A DNA stretch of 64,000 nt from Rufibacter tibetensis (GCF_001310085.1 NZ_CP012643.1:2387001-2451000), one strand, 5' to 3'. Shown: positions 8,342-17,978, counted from the first letter of the stretch. Translations and numbers: made by a program. Notes: a model not told the origin generated them from the letters alone.

Positions 8342-8729
8342 TTTTCATCAGGTAGAAGGTGTTTCCATTGCCATTGCGCGGGAAGTGAATGAACTGGGGC
8401 AGCAGGAATGGAATGTGTACTTTATCAACAACAATGATTTTTACCTGGAGAATGTACTCATTTCCACAAAAGGATATGGGCAGGTGGACGGCCAGGAGGT
8501 GAAGACCTCGGTGCTTCGGCACATGTTCGACCAAATGGCCCCTAAAAGTGCCTTGCAGGTTGAACCCATTGATCCAGCCCTTTTCCAAATCACGAACGAG
8601 TTTTGGGTGAGCTATTACATTGGCCGAAACATCCATGACAAGCGCTTTTTGTTTGTGCCAGGCAGCGTCATGGAAGAAAACATTATCCCTATTTCTATCC
8701 TGGATAAAGAAGGCGTTCTGCATTCTTAA
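8325..8729 (+). CDS. Conserved hypothetical protein overlapping lipB
   Basis: A 134-residue soluble protein starting at the ATG (MKKDIDFHQVEG) that overlaps the end of lipB by 17 bases. An in-frame upstream start at 8298 would add nine residues encoded entirely within lipB and is less likely. Visible sequence: alternating beta-type blocks such as GVSIAIAREVNELGQQEWNVYFINNNDF and a Phe-rich KRFLFVPGSV strand. I do not recognise a catalytic motif. Codon usage and frame are consistent with a real gene translationally coupled to lipB. Confidence 0.8.
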   Translation: MKKDIDFHQVEGVSIAIAREVNELGQQEWNVYFINNNDFYLENVLISTKGYGQVDGQEVKTSVLRHMFDQMAPKSALQVEPIDPALFQITNEFWVSYYIGRNIHDKRFLFVPGSVMEENIIPISILDKEGVLHS

Positions 8730-8792
8730 GTTATATCCAGAAGACGTTGGAGGCAGAGTTCCCCCAAGATTATCTCTAACTTTTATCATGGC

Positions 8793-9827
8793 ATGAAATT
8801 TCTAACATACCTACTCTCCTTTAGCTGGTCCTTCTTTATTGCCTTGTTTGCCATTCCCTCTATTGTGTATGTAGCGCACTTAAAGAACATTCTGGATCAG
8901 CCTAATAAGCGCACAGTGCACGTGTCGCTTACGCCACGCTTGGGAGGGTTAGGAGTTTTTGCTGGCTTCATGTCAGCGTTGACTATCTTCGGAGATCTGT
9001 CAAATGGGGTGCAACAAGTTCTGGCGGGTTGTATCATTCTTTTCTTCGGAGGGTTGAAAGATGACCTGGTTTCTATCTCAGCCTTTAAGAAATTTTTTAT
9101 GCAGGTACTGGCCACGGGGGTGGTTATGTTTATTGCTGATATTAGGATAACCAGTTTTCAAGGGATCTTCAACATACATGAGTTGCCAGATGGCTTAAGC
9201 TATGGTTTTACTTTCTTTACCATTGTAGGGATCACCAATGCCATTAACCTGATTGATGGACTGGATGGTTTGGCGGGAAGCATTGTTACTGTAATCATCT
9301 CTACTTTCGGTTTCTTTTTCTGGTACGCGCATATTGACACCTATTCCAATTACGCAGGAGTAGCGGTGTGTCTTATTGGTGGCCTTTTAGGCTTTTTAAG
9401 GTACAACTTCTACAAGGCTAGAATTTTCATGGGAGATACCGGGTCTTTGCTCTGTGGGTTTGTCGTCTCTATTATGGCCATCCAGTTTATTGAGATGCGG
9501 GCGGTGCCTTCTGCCCCGGCGGTTGCCTTAGGAGTACTCTTTGTGCCCCTGTTTGATACCATCAGGGTTTCACTTATCAGAATCATGAGAGGGGTGTCTC
9601 CTTTTTCACCAGATAAAAACCATATCCACCACCGTGTATTAGCCATGGGCTTCAGTCAGGTAGCTACGGTTATTATCCTGGTCTTGGTGAATGCTCTCGT
9701 GATTTTGTTTGTGTTCAATTTCTCTCATTGGGGTAACCTGACACTGCTGCTTTGTCTATTAGGGTTCTCGGTTGTGCTTAGTTTGGTTTTAGGGCAGTAT
9801 TCCACAAAATCAACTTCAACCACTTAG
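8793..9827 (+). CDS. Undecaprenyl-phosphate sugar-1-phosphate transferase (WecA/TagO/MraY-like)
   Basis: A 344-residue polytopic membrane enzyme of glycosyltransferase family 4 that links a sugar-1-phosphate to undecaprenyl phosphate. Family motifs are all present: GLKDDL (the DD pair), NAINLIDGLDGLAG, FMGDTGSLL, and the cytoplasmic HIHHRVLAMG near the C-terminus that favours WecA-type UDP-GlcNAc use over MraY. About ten membrane helices. It probably starts synthesis of a surface polysaccharide. It is followed 4 bases later by the DUF4271 gene, so they are likely co-transcribed. Confidence 0.9.
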   Translation: MKFLTYLLSFSWSFFIALFAIPSIVYVAHLKNILDQPNKRTVHVSLTPRLGGLGVFAGFMSALTIFGDLSNGVQQVLAGCIILFFGGLKDDLVSISAFKKFFMQVLATGVVMFIADIRITSFQGIFNIHELPDGLSYGFTFFTIVGITNAINLIDGLDGLAGSIVTVIISTFGFFFWYAHIDTYSNYAGVAVCLIGGLLGFLRYNFYKARIFMGDTGSLLCGFVVSIMAIQFIEMRAVPSAPAVALGVLFVPLFDTIRVSLIRIMRGVSPFSPDKNHIHHRVLAMGFSQVATVIILVLVNALVILFVFNFSHWGNLTLLLCLLGFSVVLSLVLGQYSTKSTSTT

Positions 9828-9831
9828 TTCC

Positions 9832-10959
9832 ATGCGGTTTTGGGGAGCAGTAGTACTATTATGGTGTTGGTGCGGTGTTGCTTTAGGGCAGCCTGAGCCT
9901 TCAAAACCACTGCTGTCTTCTGATTGGATGATTTATAAGGAGGGGCAAAACAAGTTAGTGCCTTACTTGCCTGAATTCCATGATGAGCACCTGGCCCTAT
10001 ACCAATGGGTTAGTTTAGACAGGTTCACCAATCCTAAAATTGAATTTGCCGCCCGTAAAGAGCTCTGCCTCTTTCTAGATAATCAGCTTGTTTTTGTGGC
10101 AGATTCCACAGCTCGGTATACAGTAGATTTATCGAAGTACTTAAAGCCAGGGAAGAAATACCTTCTTTCAGTTTGGCACCCAGACCAGCAACCCAATTAC
10201 CCCTCTTTTAAAGTTCCTCAGGAACAATTGGTGTCAATAAGTACAAGGCCTGATTCAATCTACAGGCCTTTGGTGAAGCAGCCCGACGGGCACAGAAGCG
10301 CCTTAATCTTTTTCATGGTCATAGTAGGACTGATTTATGGTGCTCTCCGGATGACGTTCTATAATGATTTTGCCAGTATTTTCAGGTGGAGCAGCTTTAC
10401 TAAGCTTTCAACCTTAGAAGACGGTTTGTTGGCAAAGCCAGTAGGCAACTGGTCAAGTATTCTCTTTGTCCTGGCTTTCGCGCTATCTTTTGCGCTTCTT
10501 ATTGTGGCTGTTCATACAGACTTAGAGGACCTGGCTCTATTGAGTCAGTTGTTTACGGCCACTCAGGCGGATCTTATTTCCAAAATCCTCCTTTACACCC
10601 TTATCATCTTCTTGTTTGTTCTGCTAAAATACTTATTCCTCCAGTTAATGGGGTTCATCTTTGGGGTGGGTGAAATGGTGTTATCCCAATATAGGGAGTT
10701 CTTGCGGACTTTATTAGGGATGGGGCTGATTTTGCCTTTCGTTTTGCTCCTGTATCTGGGCTTATGGACCTCAATTCCTCAGGTAGTTTACTGGATTGCC
10801 AATGTGAGCATTACGGCACTTCTGGTGTTCACTATGATGAGGACTTTTCATACTGTTAGTAAAAAATATTCACTCCAAAATCTACATTTATTTTCCTACC
10901 TTTGCGCCACAGAAGTGATTCCGCTGATGATTTTGCTTAAACTAATTGTTTTTGTGTAG
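9832..10959 (+). CDS. DUF4271 domain-containing membrane protein
   Basis: A 375-residue protein with a signal peptide (about 1-20, ending ALGQ), an extracytoplasmic N-terminal half (about 20-155) and seven or so hydrophobic helices in the C-terminal half (about 160-375). Placement directly before hemD matches the DUF4271-HemD linkage common in Bacteroidota, which is the main reason for the name. No catalytic residues recognised. It starts 4 bases after the glycosyltransferase stop. Confidence 0.8.
   Translation: MRFWGAVVLLWCWCGVALGQPEPSKPLLSSDWMIYKEGQNKLVPYLPEFHDEHLALYQWVSLDRFTNPKIEFAARKELCLFLDNQLVFVADSTARYTVDLSKYLKPGKKYLLSVWHPDQQPNYPSFKVPQEQLVSISTRPDSIYRPLVKQPDGHRSALIFFMVIVGLIYGALRMTFYNDFASIFRWSSFTKLSTLEDGLLAKPVGNWSSILFVLAFALSFALLIVAVHTDLEDLALLSQLFTATQADLISKILLYTLIIFLFVLLKYLFLQLMGFIFGVGEMVLSQYREFLRTLLGMGLILPFVLLLYLGLWTSIPQVVYWIANVSITALLVFTMMRTFHTVSKKYSLQNLHLFSYLCATEVIPLMILLKLIVFV
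10897..10904 (+). promoter_or_regulatory. Candidate internal -7 element upstream of hemD
   Basis: TACCTTTG followed by CG, an exact TAnnTTTG match inside the 3' end of the DUF4271 gene, about 120 bases before hemD. No TTG is found at the expected -33 distance, so it may be chance. Confidence 0.3.
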
Positions 10960-11022
10960 CGCTCTGGCAGAAAGGAATTATTCAAGATTTTAGATTAAAA
11001 GTTGTTAAACTACCTTCTAAAC

Positions 11023-11814
11023 ATGGCTGACGGTAAAGAAGTGTTGGGTGCTGATAGACATTCAAAGAAAATTTCTAGTATTCTAGTCACGCAGCCAAAG
11101 CCGGCAAATGATAATTCACCGTACCTGAGCATTGCTGAGAAGTACGGGATCAAAGTAGATTTCAGAGCTTTTATTGAAATAGAGCCAGTCTCTTACAAAG
11201 AGTTCAGAAAGGATAAGGTTTCTATTTTGGATCATACGGCGGTTATTTTCACTAGCCGGAATGCGGTAGACCATTTCTTTAGAATCTGTTCTGAGGGTAA
11301 AATTGAAGTGCCTGCGGAAATGAAGTACTTCTGTATTTCTGATCAAACGGCATACTACCTGCAGAAGTATATCGTTTTACGAAAGCGGAAATTGTTCATT
11401 GGTGGTAAAACAGCTTCTGACCTGTTTGATGTGCTCAAGAAGCACAAGACAGAGAAGTTCCTTTACCCTTGCTCCAATATCAGGAAGGAAGATATTCCCG
11501 TGTTCATGCGGGCCAATAATTTTGACTTCACAGAAGCAACCATGTATAAAACTGTGGCTTCTGACTTGTCAGATCTGGCTGAGGTGAAGTATGACTGTAT
11601 TGCGTTCTTCAGTCCATCAGGAGTACATTCACTTTTCGTTAATTTTCCTGACTTTGTTCAGGATGGCACCCGGATTGCGGCCTTTGGTCCTACTACCGCA
11701 CAAGCTGTACGCGATGCTGGGTTAGAGCTTGATATTGAAGCTCCTATGCCTAATGCTCCTTCTATGACAGGGGCAATTGAGGTTTACATCCAACAACACT
11801 CTAAGAAAAAGTAA
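11023..11814 (+). CDS. hemD: Uroporphyrinogen-III synthase
   Basis: A 263-residue protein of the HemD fold, which closes hydroxymethylbilane to uroporphyrinogen III in tetrapyrrole synthesis. Family signs are SILVTQPKP at the N-terminus, VIFTSRNAVDHFF, a central YPCSNIRKEDIP block, and CIAFFSPSGVHSLF followed by RIAAFGPTTAQAVRDAGL. HemD is poorly conserved but this arrangement of short motifs is characteristic. I chose the ATG at 11023 (MADGKEV); a TTG seven codons upstream is possible but has no supporting feature. Confidence 0.92.
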   Translation: MADGKEVLGADRHSKKISSILVTQPKPANDNSPYLSIAEKYGIKVDFRAFIEIEPVSYKEFRKDKVSILDHTAVIFTSRNAVDHFFRICSEGKIEVPAEMKYFCISDQTAYYLQKYIVLRKRKLFIGGKTASDLFDVLKKHKTEKFLYPCSNIRKEDIPVFMRANNFDFTEATMYKTVASDLSDLAEVKYDCIAFFSPSGVHSLFVNFPDFVQDGTRIAAFGPTTAQAVRDAGLELDIEAPMPNAPSMTGAIEVYIQQHSKKK

Positions 11815-11942
11815 ATAGACTGTTACTTTTCTTTTCTTTGTGCGTAGCATGGCTAGGGCTTTTGAATTGAGATTAACTTTTGGTAGTTGATATATAATTT
11901 ATTAGCTTTTGCAAAAGGCTCTTGACGTTCAGGAGTCATCTA

Positions 11943-12920
11943 ATGCTGTACATGATGCGCAAAATTGGTTTCCTGGTATTTCTGATCGGGCTTTTATCTC
12001 CCTTTTTGGGGCTGGCACAGCAGTTGCCGCAGTTTAGCCATTATGCATTTAATGGCCAGTTCATAAGCCCAGGGTACGCAGGCATCAAAGGCCAGACAGA
12101 GTTAAATGTCCTTTACAGGTATCAGTGGTTGGGCTACAATGCCTCATTTGATACAGGAGGCTCTCCTAAAACTGCCTTATTTACCGTCTCTGCTCCTGTA
12201 ACAGCTTTAAAAGGTGGGGTAGGATTGGTGGTGATGAAAGATGAGATTGGACCAGTTGATATCTTTCATGCCCAATTAGCCTATTCTTACCATGTATCAC
12301 TTGGTGGCGGAACTTTGGGGTTAGGTGTGCAGGGCGGCCTTACCAATATGAGCAAAGGAGGTTACCGGGCAAATGAACAGGGAGATGTAAGAGTACCGTT
12401 CAATAGTTCTGACCGCAAATTTGATATGGGTGCTGGGGTGTGGTACCAACATGATAATTGGTATGCGGGAGCAGGTATCACCAACTTGCTAGGAGCTGTT
12501 TATGAATTCGAGAACCAGGCTCAAGACAACAACTACGGCACTGTTACTGGTGAAAAACACCTGATGGTAACAGGCGGGTATGAGGCAGAACTATCTGATG
12601 CAATAGATGTTGTTCCAACAGTGCTGCTTAAGCGAGACATGAGTGCTGGCGTTACTTCCGTGGAAGCCGGAGCAAGAGCAATATTCAACGATAAATTCTG
12701 GGGTGGCGCCGGATATAGGTTTGGAGAAGCCATTACAGGTATGTTGGGTGTGTATCTTATGAAAGATAATGCTTTAAGCTTTGGATATGCCTTTGATTAT
12801 ACTGCCGTAGGCACTGATGCCAAAAGTGCTACCTCTCATGAAGTGATATTGGGCTACAGGTTGCCAAAACCTAGAAATAATGCAAAGCCCCCTGTCAGGA
12901 CCCCCCGTTACTTTTTTTAA
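11943..12920 (+). CDS. PorP/SprF family outer-membrane protein (type IX secretion)
   Basis: A protein of about 325 residues with a signal peptide (ending LGLAQ) and a beta-barrel of the PorP/SprF family. The motif QLPQFSHYAFNGQFISPGYAG after the signal peptide is the family hallmark, and the C-terminus ends with strand-like EVILGYRLPKP. Such proteins assist secretion or surface attachment of T9SS clients. It is placed just before gldKLMN, as in many Bacteroidota. ATG at 11943 is preferred; ATG codons at 11952 and 11955 would also give a complete signal peptide. Confidence 0.9.
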   Translation: MLYMMRKIGFLVFLIGLLSPFLGLAQQLPQFSHYAFNGQFISPGYAGIKGQTELNVLYRYQWLGYNASFDTGGSPKTALFTVSAPVTALKGGVGLVVMKDEIGPVDIFHAQLAYSYHVSLGGGTLGLGVQGGLTNMSKGGYRANEQGDVRVPFNSSDRKFDMGAGVWYQHDNWYAGAGITNLLGAVYEFENQAQDNNYGTVTGEKHLMVTGGYEAELSDAIDVVPTVLLKRDMSAGVTSVEAGARAIFNDKFWGGAGYRFGEAITGMLGVYLMKDNALSFGYAFDYTAVGTDAKSATSHEVILGYRLPKPRNNAKPPVRTPRYFF

Positions 12921-13033
12921 ATACTTACTTTTAAGTAAAAGCCTTATCCTTAGGTTTAAGGGAATTGTTAACAAAATAAAATATTATTTTGTTTGACTCG
13001 TTAGGATATTGAACTTCAAGAAAAAACACTAGT

Positions 13034-13062
13034 TTTGTTTTTCGAATAAGGATATATATTTG
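13034..13062 (+). promoter_or_regulatory. Promoter of the gldKLMN operon
   Basis: TTTG at 13034-13037, a 17-base spacer, and TATATTTG (TAnnTTTG) at 13055-13062 followed by C. Predicted leader of about 50 bases to the gldK ATG. The promoter separates gldK from porP, which lies about 200 bases upstream. Confidence 0.7.
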
Positions 13063-13118
13063 CTATCTTCAAAATTATACATGCTAAGCGGGAACCGCTA
13101 CTTTTTTCAATCAAGAAT

Positions 13119-14141
13119 ATGATTAAGTTTTTACAGTTTTCTGCCATTGCTTTAAGCGTAGTCTTACTGGCAGGTTGTGGTATGGGTAGAGATTCGCAGG
13201 GAGATGTGATTGGGTCTGAAGATCGGCCGGAGTTCAATCCTCAGGAAGTTCCTTATGGGATGGTAGCCTGCCCGGGTGGGACTTTCCATATGGGCCAAAC
13301 CGACCAGGATATAGCTGCCAGCATGTCTAATATGAACAAGCAGGTGACTATTGGCGGTTTCTACATGGACGAAACGGAGATCACTAACAATGAGTATCGT
13401 CAGTTCGTGGATGCTATTCGTCAAGACTCATTGGATGTTCTGGGTGAGGAGTTCGTGATGACTCAGCTATATCCAGACACAACTGTATGGGTAAAAGACT
13501 TTACTTACCACATGGGTGACCCATTGATGGAGTATTACTTTTCTCACCCAGCCTTTGATGACTTCCCGGTTGTGGGGGTTGACTGGTTTGCGGCAAAGTA
13601 CTTCAACAACTGGAGAACCAAGCATAAAAATAATTATAACGTAGAAAGCGGCATGGCGCCAATGCCAAGCTTCCGTTTGCCTTCTGAAGCTGAGTGGGAG
13701 TATGCAGCCCGTGGCGGTCGTGATTTAGCTACCTATCCTTGGGGCGGTCCATACCTGCGTAACGCCAAAGGTTGTATGTTAGCTAACTTCAAACCAGGTC
13801 GTGGTGACTATTACAGTGATGGCTTTACATATACTGCGCCTGTAGGACAATATTACCCTAATGACTTCGGTTTATATGATATGTCAGGCAACGTAGCTGA
13901 GTGGTGCGAAGATGCTTACTCTGAGGCTACTGTGCCGGTAGTGTGGGATTTGAACCCAACTTACTATGATGACAATGAGCCCCGCAAAATTGTACGCGGC
14001 GGTTCCTGGAAGGACATCGCGCATTTTCTGGAAACAGGAGTTCGGAACTTTGAATATCAAGATTCTGCTCGTTCCTTCATAGGCTTCCGTAGCGCTATGA
14101 TCTACATTGGACGTTCATCTGACTTTGATCTGAGAAGATAG
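13119..14141 (+). CDS. gldK: Gliding motility / type IX secretion lipoprotein GldK
   Basis: A 340-residue lipoprotein (lipobox LLAGC, Cys20) with a formylglycine-generating-enzyme-like (FGE-sulfatase) domain. Blocks include FHMGQT, FYMDETEITNNEYRQFV, PSEAEWEYAARGG, GLYDMSGNVAEWCEDAY and RKIVRGGSWKD. In the T9SS, GldK forms the periplasmic ring under the outer membrane together with GldN. It is shorter than the Flavobacterium protein as I recall it. First gene of the gldKLMN operon. Confidence 0.96.
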   Translation: MIKFLQFSAIALSVVLLAGCGMGRDSQGDVIGSEDRPEFNPQEVPYGMVACPGGTFHMGQTDQDIAASMSNMNKQVTIGGFYMDETEITNNEYRQFVDAIRQDSLDVLGEEFVMTQLYPDTTVWVKDFTYHMGDPLMEYYFSHPAFDDFPVVGVDWFAAKYFNNWRTKHKNNYNVESGMAPMPSFRLPSEAEWEYAARGGRDLATYPWGGPYLRNAKGCMLANFKPGRGDYYSDGFTYTAPVGQYYPNDFGLYDMSGNVAEWCEDAYSEATVPVVWDLNPTYYDDNEPRKIVRGGSWKDIAHFLETGVRNFEYQDSARSFIGFRSAMIYIGRSSDFDLRR

Positions 14142-14219
14142 TCTTTTGATAACATCTAAATAGTGCTATATTAATTAATTTCTGAACCCAAATACGTACA
14201 ATCTAAATCCTTCAAAAAA

Positions 14220-15017
14220 ATGAGTAAGTCAAGAGGCAACTTCTTCTTCGATAAGGTGATGCCAAAAATTTATGGTATTGGTGCCGCTGTAGTTATTGTT
14301 GGAGCATTATTTAAAATTCTCCACTTAAATGGAGCAAACGAAATGCTAATTGTTGGTCTAGGAACCGAAGCCATTATCTTCTTCTTAAGTGCCTTCCAGC
14401 CAAATCCACCACATGAGCCAGAGTGGGAGCGTGTATATCCACAATTGCGTGATGATTATGACGGTCCACTTCCAACAGTTCCTGCAGCTACGGCTGGTCC
14501 TTCTATAACAGGTGATCTAGATAAAATGCTGCGCGATGCTAACGTAACGCCTGCAACTATCAGCTCTTTAGGTCAAGGCTTGAACCGTTTAAGTGATACT
14601 GCTTCTCAAATGTCAGATTTGACAGATGCTACAGTAGCTACTAAAGAATATGCAGCACGTGTAAGAACTGCTACCGGTTCATTGGAAAAAATCAATGATG
14701 CGTATGGTACTACGTTGCAAGTTGTCTCTCAAATGGCAACCGCTACGGCAGATACTCAGGCTTACCATGCACAAGTACAGCAGGTAACAAAGAACTTAGG
14801 TGCTTTGAACGCAGTGTATGAAATGGAACTTCAGGACGCCAATAACCACCTGAAAACCATCAACAAGTTCTATGGTAGCATTGGCAGTGCCATGGAAAAC
14901 CTTACACAGGCTAGCCGTGAAACTGAACAATTCAAAGACGAGGTAACTAACCTAACCAAGAATCTGCATTCATTGAACAACGTGTATGGCAACATGTTAA
15001 ATGCCATGAGAGGATAA
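14220..15017 (+). CDS. gldL: Gliding motility / type IX secretion motor protein GldL
   Basis: A 265-residue inner-membrane protein with two N-terminal helices (about 17-35 and 41-59) and a long cytoplasmic helical tail rich in repeated motifs (LGALNAVYEMELQDAN, LHSLNNVYGNMLNAM). GldL and GldM form the proton-powered rotary motor of the T9SS. E50 inside the second helix corresponds to the functionally essential glutamate of GldL (E49 in Flavobacterium, from memory), and K32 lies in the first helix. It follows gldK by 78 bases. Confidence 0.96.
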   Translation: MSKSRGNFFFDKVMPKIYGIGAAVVIVGALFKILHLNGANEMLIVGLGTEAIIFFLSAFQPNPPHEPEWERVYPQLRDDYDGPLPTVPAATAGPSITGDLDKMLRDANVTPATISSLGQGLNRLSDTASQMSDLTDATVATKEYAARVRTATGSLEKINDAYGTTLQVVSQMATATADTQAYHAQVQQVTKNLGALNAVYEMELQDANNHLKTINKFYGSIGSAMENLTQASRETEQFKDEVTNLTKNLHSLNNVYGNMLNAMRG

Positions 15018-15076
15018 TCTCTGCCAATCCTCTTTTAAAATAAGGTTAACTAATAAAGTAAACACTACAGGATACT

Positions 15077-16666
15077 ATGGCTGGAGGAAAAGAGACGCCA
15101 CGGCAAAAGATGATCGGGATGATGTATCTCGTTTTGACGGCGCTGTTGGCATTGAACGTAAGCTCTGCAATACTTTTAAAATTCCAATTTATAGATGCCA
15201 GCTTAATGGAGGTGAACCGTAAAACGGTATCAGACAACCAGGGAGCAGTAAAAGGCATCCAAGCAGCAGTAGCAGAAGGAGCTAGTACAGCAAAAGATCA
15301 GCAGGTGGTAGCGCAAGCACAACAAGTAAGCGCGAAGACAGCTGAAGTAGTAGCTTTTATCCGCAGTTTGCGGGATGAATTGGAAAAAGCGACGGGTGGT
15401 AAGGATGCAGAAGGAAATTACCTGAATCCAGAAGCCAATGAAATTGTAAATGAGGTAATGATTGGCGGCCTTAAAAAAGGCAAAGGCTATGAACTAGAAG
15501 CTAAGCTGAACGAATATGCTGCCTTTTTGCGTCCGTTTAACCCTAAGGCTCCAGAAAAGCTCGCAATGAGCGGAACTGAAGATCCGCGGGTAGCAAACAA
15601 TAAAGATCAGCGTAAGAAGAACTTTGCGCAGTTGAACTTCGAAGAAACTCCAATGGTAGCTGCTTTGGCTACTTTGGCTCAAAAAGAGTCTGAAGTGTTG
15701 AAGTATGAAGCAGAGACGTTATCTCAACTTGCCCAAAAAGTAGGTGCGGATATCATCAAGTTTGAAAACATTTTCGCAATGGCTAGTGCTGAGTCCAAAA
15801 CAGTAGCGGCTGGTACTAAATATAAAGCAGAAATGTTCTTAGCAGCTTCTTCTGACGCTGTAACGCCTACAATGTCTGTGGATGGAAGACCTATCTCTGT
15901 AAAAGGTGGAAAAGGTCAGATTGAGTTCACAGCTACTGCTGGTAACTATGATGCGGAAGGAAATGCTAAAAAGAGATGGACTGGTAAAGTTCGTTTCCGT
16001 CAGGCAAGTGGACGTGATACTACCTTTACGGTAACTCAGGATTACGTGGTGGCTAAGCCAGTAATGCAGATTCAGTCTGCCTCTATTAACTCTTTGTACT
16101 TCAACTGCGGAAATGAGCTAAGTGTACAAGTCCCTGCATTAGGTGCCGTATATGATCCTTCTTTCTCTGCTTCTGGGGCAACAGTAGTTAAAGGTGCTAA
16201 GAAAGGTTTCTTAACTATCATTCCTACGTCAAGACAAGTGAAATTGAACGTAAGCAGTGGCGGAAACGCTATTGGTTCACAAGATTTCACTGTAAAACTG
16301 GTGCCAAGACCAAGAGTAGTAGCTTCTGCTAATGGTCGTCCGGTAGATGTGGTAAAAGGTATGCCTGCGCCAGGTCCTCGTACTTTAACAGTGCAAGCTC
16401 TTGCTGATGAAAGCTTCAAGAACCAATTGCCTAAAGATGCTCGTTACAGAGTGACCCAATACACTGTTTACTTAGTGCGTGGAAGCCGTCCGGTAGGTTC
16501 AGTACAAGGAAATGGACCAACAGTAAGTTTAGGTAATCTAGCTGGTCAGGCACGCCCTGGAGACAGAATTGCCATCGACGTAAAAGAAATACGTAGAATG
16601 AACTATCGTGATCAGCAGGAAGTTGTTCCTTCTGATAACTCAAGTATCACTTTTCAGCTTAACTAG
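15077..16666 (+). CDS. gldM: Gliding motility / type IX secretion motor protein GldM
   Basis: A 529-residue protein with a short cytoplasmic N-terminus (KETPRQKMI), one membrane helix (MMYLVLTALLALNVSSAIL) and a large periplasmic part of four domains, beginning with a helical bundle and continuing with beta domains. It spans the periplasm and transmits the motion of GldL to the GldKN ring. The N-terminal motif is near-invariant in the family. Located 59 bases after gldL. Confidence 0.96.
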   Translation: MAGGKETPRQKMIGMMYLVLTALLALNVSSAILLKFQFIDASLMEVNRKTVSDNQGAVKGIQAAVAEGASTAKDQQVVAQAQQVSAKTAEVVAFIRSLRDELEKATGGKDAEGNYLNPEANEIVNEVMIGGLKKGKGYELEAKLNEYAAFLRPFNPKAPEKLAMSGTEDPRVANNKDQRKKNFAQLNFEETPMVAALATLAQKESEVLKYEAETLSQLAQKVGADIIKFENIFAMASAESKTVAAGTKYKAEMFLAASSDAVTPTMSVDGRPISVKGGKGQIEFTATAGNYDAEGNAKKRWTGKVRFRQASGRDTTFTVTQDYVVAKPVMQIQSASINSLYFNCGNELSVQVPALGAVYDPSFSASGATVVKGAKKGFLTIIPTSRQVKLNVSSGGNAIGSQDFTVKLVPRPRVVASANGRPVDVVKGMPAPGPRTLTVQALADESFKNQLPKDARYRVTQYTVYLVRGSRPVGSVQGNGPTVSLGNLAGQARPGDRIAIDVKEIRRMNYRDQQEVVPSDNSSITFQLN

Positions 16667-16683
16667 TAGTTAATTTTAGTAAC

Positions 16684-17706
16684 ATGAAGAAGTTAATTGT
16701 GTTGGGTTTAGCAGGCTTGCTTAGCATGCCGGTTGTTAGTATGGCGCAAAAGCGTACTACTAAAAAGTCAACTACTTCTGCGCAAAGAGCCCAGCAAAGT
16801 GCTGCTGCTGAAAAGGCACGTCAGGAAGAGTTAGCTCGCCAGCAGGAATCACAACGGCAAGCAGAAATGGCTCAGGCAAGAATGGATAGCTCTTTAGCCG
16901 CTCCCGCTTCTGCCAGACCAATTCCTGCCTCTGATGTGATGTTCAAGAAAACGGTTTGGAGAGCGGTTGACCTGCGTGAAAAGCAAAACCAGCCCATGTT
17001 CTCCAGCGGAAGACAAATCACTAAACTAATCACCGAGGCGGTGAAAAGAGGTGAGTTGCAACCCTATCGCTCAGATACTTTAAACACTCCTATCCCAGCT
17101 CAGGAGTTCTTTGGTAACATGACTCCCGCTGAAACAGGTGGTGGATTAACTGAGGCTGAGAAAGCAGCGGGATTTGAGGCACCTACGGCAGTAGAAGATG
17201 ATGGATGGGGAACACCTGCTCCAGCAAAGAAAGCTACTCCAGCTAAAAAAGGCACTACACCTGCTCCAGCAGCAGCTGTAACTACTGGAAATGAACTGCT
17301 TCCTAACGAGCTTTATAAATTAGAGATCAAGGAAGATGTGGTATTTGATAAAAAGCGTTCAAGACTTTATCATGATATCCAAGCCATTACCCTAGTAATG
17401 CCAGCTAAATACAACAGCCTTGGTTTTGAGAAACCAATTGCTTCTTTTAAGTACAGTGATTTAGTAAAAGTTTTTAGAGCACACCCGGAAGAGGCGCTTT
17501 GGTTCAACTCGCAGAATGATGCGCAGCACAAGAACCTGGCAGATGCTTTTGACTTATGGTTGTTCAGCTCTTACATTACCAAAGTTTCTAACGTAAATGA
17601 TGCACGTTTAGAAGAGCAGTACGGTGGTGGCAAAAAAGGCTTATTAGCTGCCCAGCAAGCTATGGAAGAGCTTATAGAGTTCGAGTACAGCTTGTGGAGC
17701 TACTAA
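16684..17706 (+). CDS. gldN: Gliding motility / type IX secretion protein GldN
   Basis: A 340-residue exported protein (signal peptide to about residue 21, VSMAQ). An Ala/Gln/Glu-rich helical stretch (about 30-70) precedes the GldN core starting VMFKKTVWRAVDLREKQNQPMF. An Ala/Pro/Lys-rich insertion (about 180-200) separates it from the C-terminal block LYKLEIKEDVVFDKKRSRLYHDI. GldN pairs with GldK in the periplasmic ring. It is the last gene of the operon, 17 bases after gldM, and is followed at once by a strong terminator. Confidence 0.95.
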   Translation: MKKLIVLGLAGLLSMPVVSMAQKRTTKKSTTSAQRAQQSAAAEKARQEELARQQESQRQAEMAQARMDSSLAAPASARPIPASDVMFKKTVWRAVDLREKQNQPMFSSGRQITKLITEAVKRGELQPYRSDTLNTPIPAQEFFGNMTPAETGGGLTEAEKAAGFEAPTAVEDDGWGTPAPAKKATPAKKGTTPAPAAAVTTGNELLPNELYKLEIKEDVVFDKKRSRLYHDIQAITLVMPAKYNSLGFEKPIASFKYSDLVKVFRAHPEEALWFNSQNDAQHKNLADAFDLWLFSSYITKVSNVNDARLEEQYGGGKKGLLAAQQAMEELIEFEYSLWSY

Positions 17707-17707
17707 A

Positions 17708-17765
17708 AGTTTAGGACATAAAAAAAGGAGGCTGTTTACAGCCTCCTTTTTTTATGTCCTAAACT
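17708..17765. terminator. Strong bidirectional terminator after gldN
   Basis: A perfect 26-base stem (17708-17733 with 17740-17765) with a 6-base loop. The GC core GGAGGCT/AGCCTCC is flanked by A7 on the left and T7 on the right, so it works in both directions. It starts 1 base after the gldN stop. Confidence 0.92.
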
Positions 17766-17978
17766 TTCCCATTCTTAATAGCTAAACTTGGAAGAATTAT
17801 CCTGAAATCCTTAATTCGTTAGGTTGAGGGTAATTTAAGATAAATCAAGGTGTGAAAGATATCACCTTTCAATTAAGAATGGTGTTTCTGAATCTGTTTG
17901 AAGAAAATGCTTATAAAACAGAATTACTCAAAAAGAAGTTACTTCTTACAAAATGCCCAGGAGGAAGAGGGTTGCTTT
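17766..17978. other. Non-coding, structured spacer between gldN and uvrC
   Basis: Two 11-base arms, CCATTCTTAAT (17769-17779) and ATTAAGAATGG (17872-17882), are perfect inverted repeats about 92 bases apart. Inside lies a smaller hairpin, AAGGTG (17848-17853) with CACCTT (17863-17868). No open frame or known RNA recognised. Confidence 0.45.
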
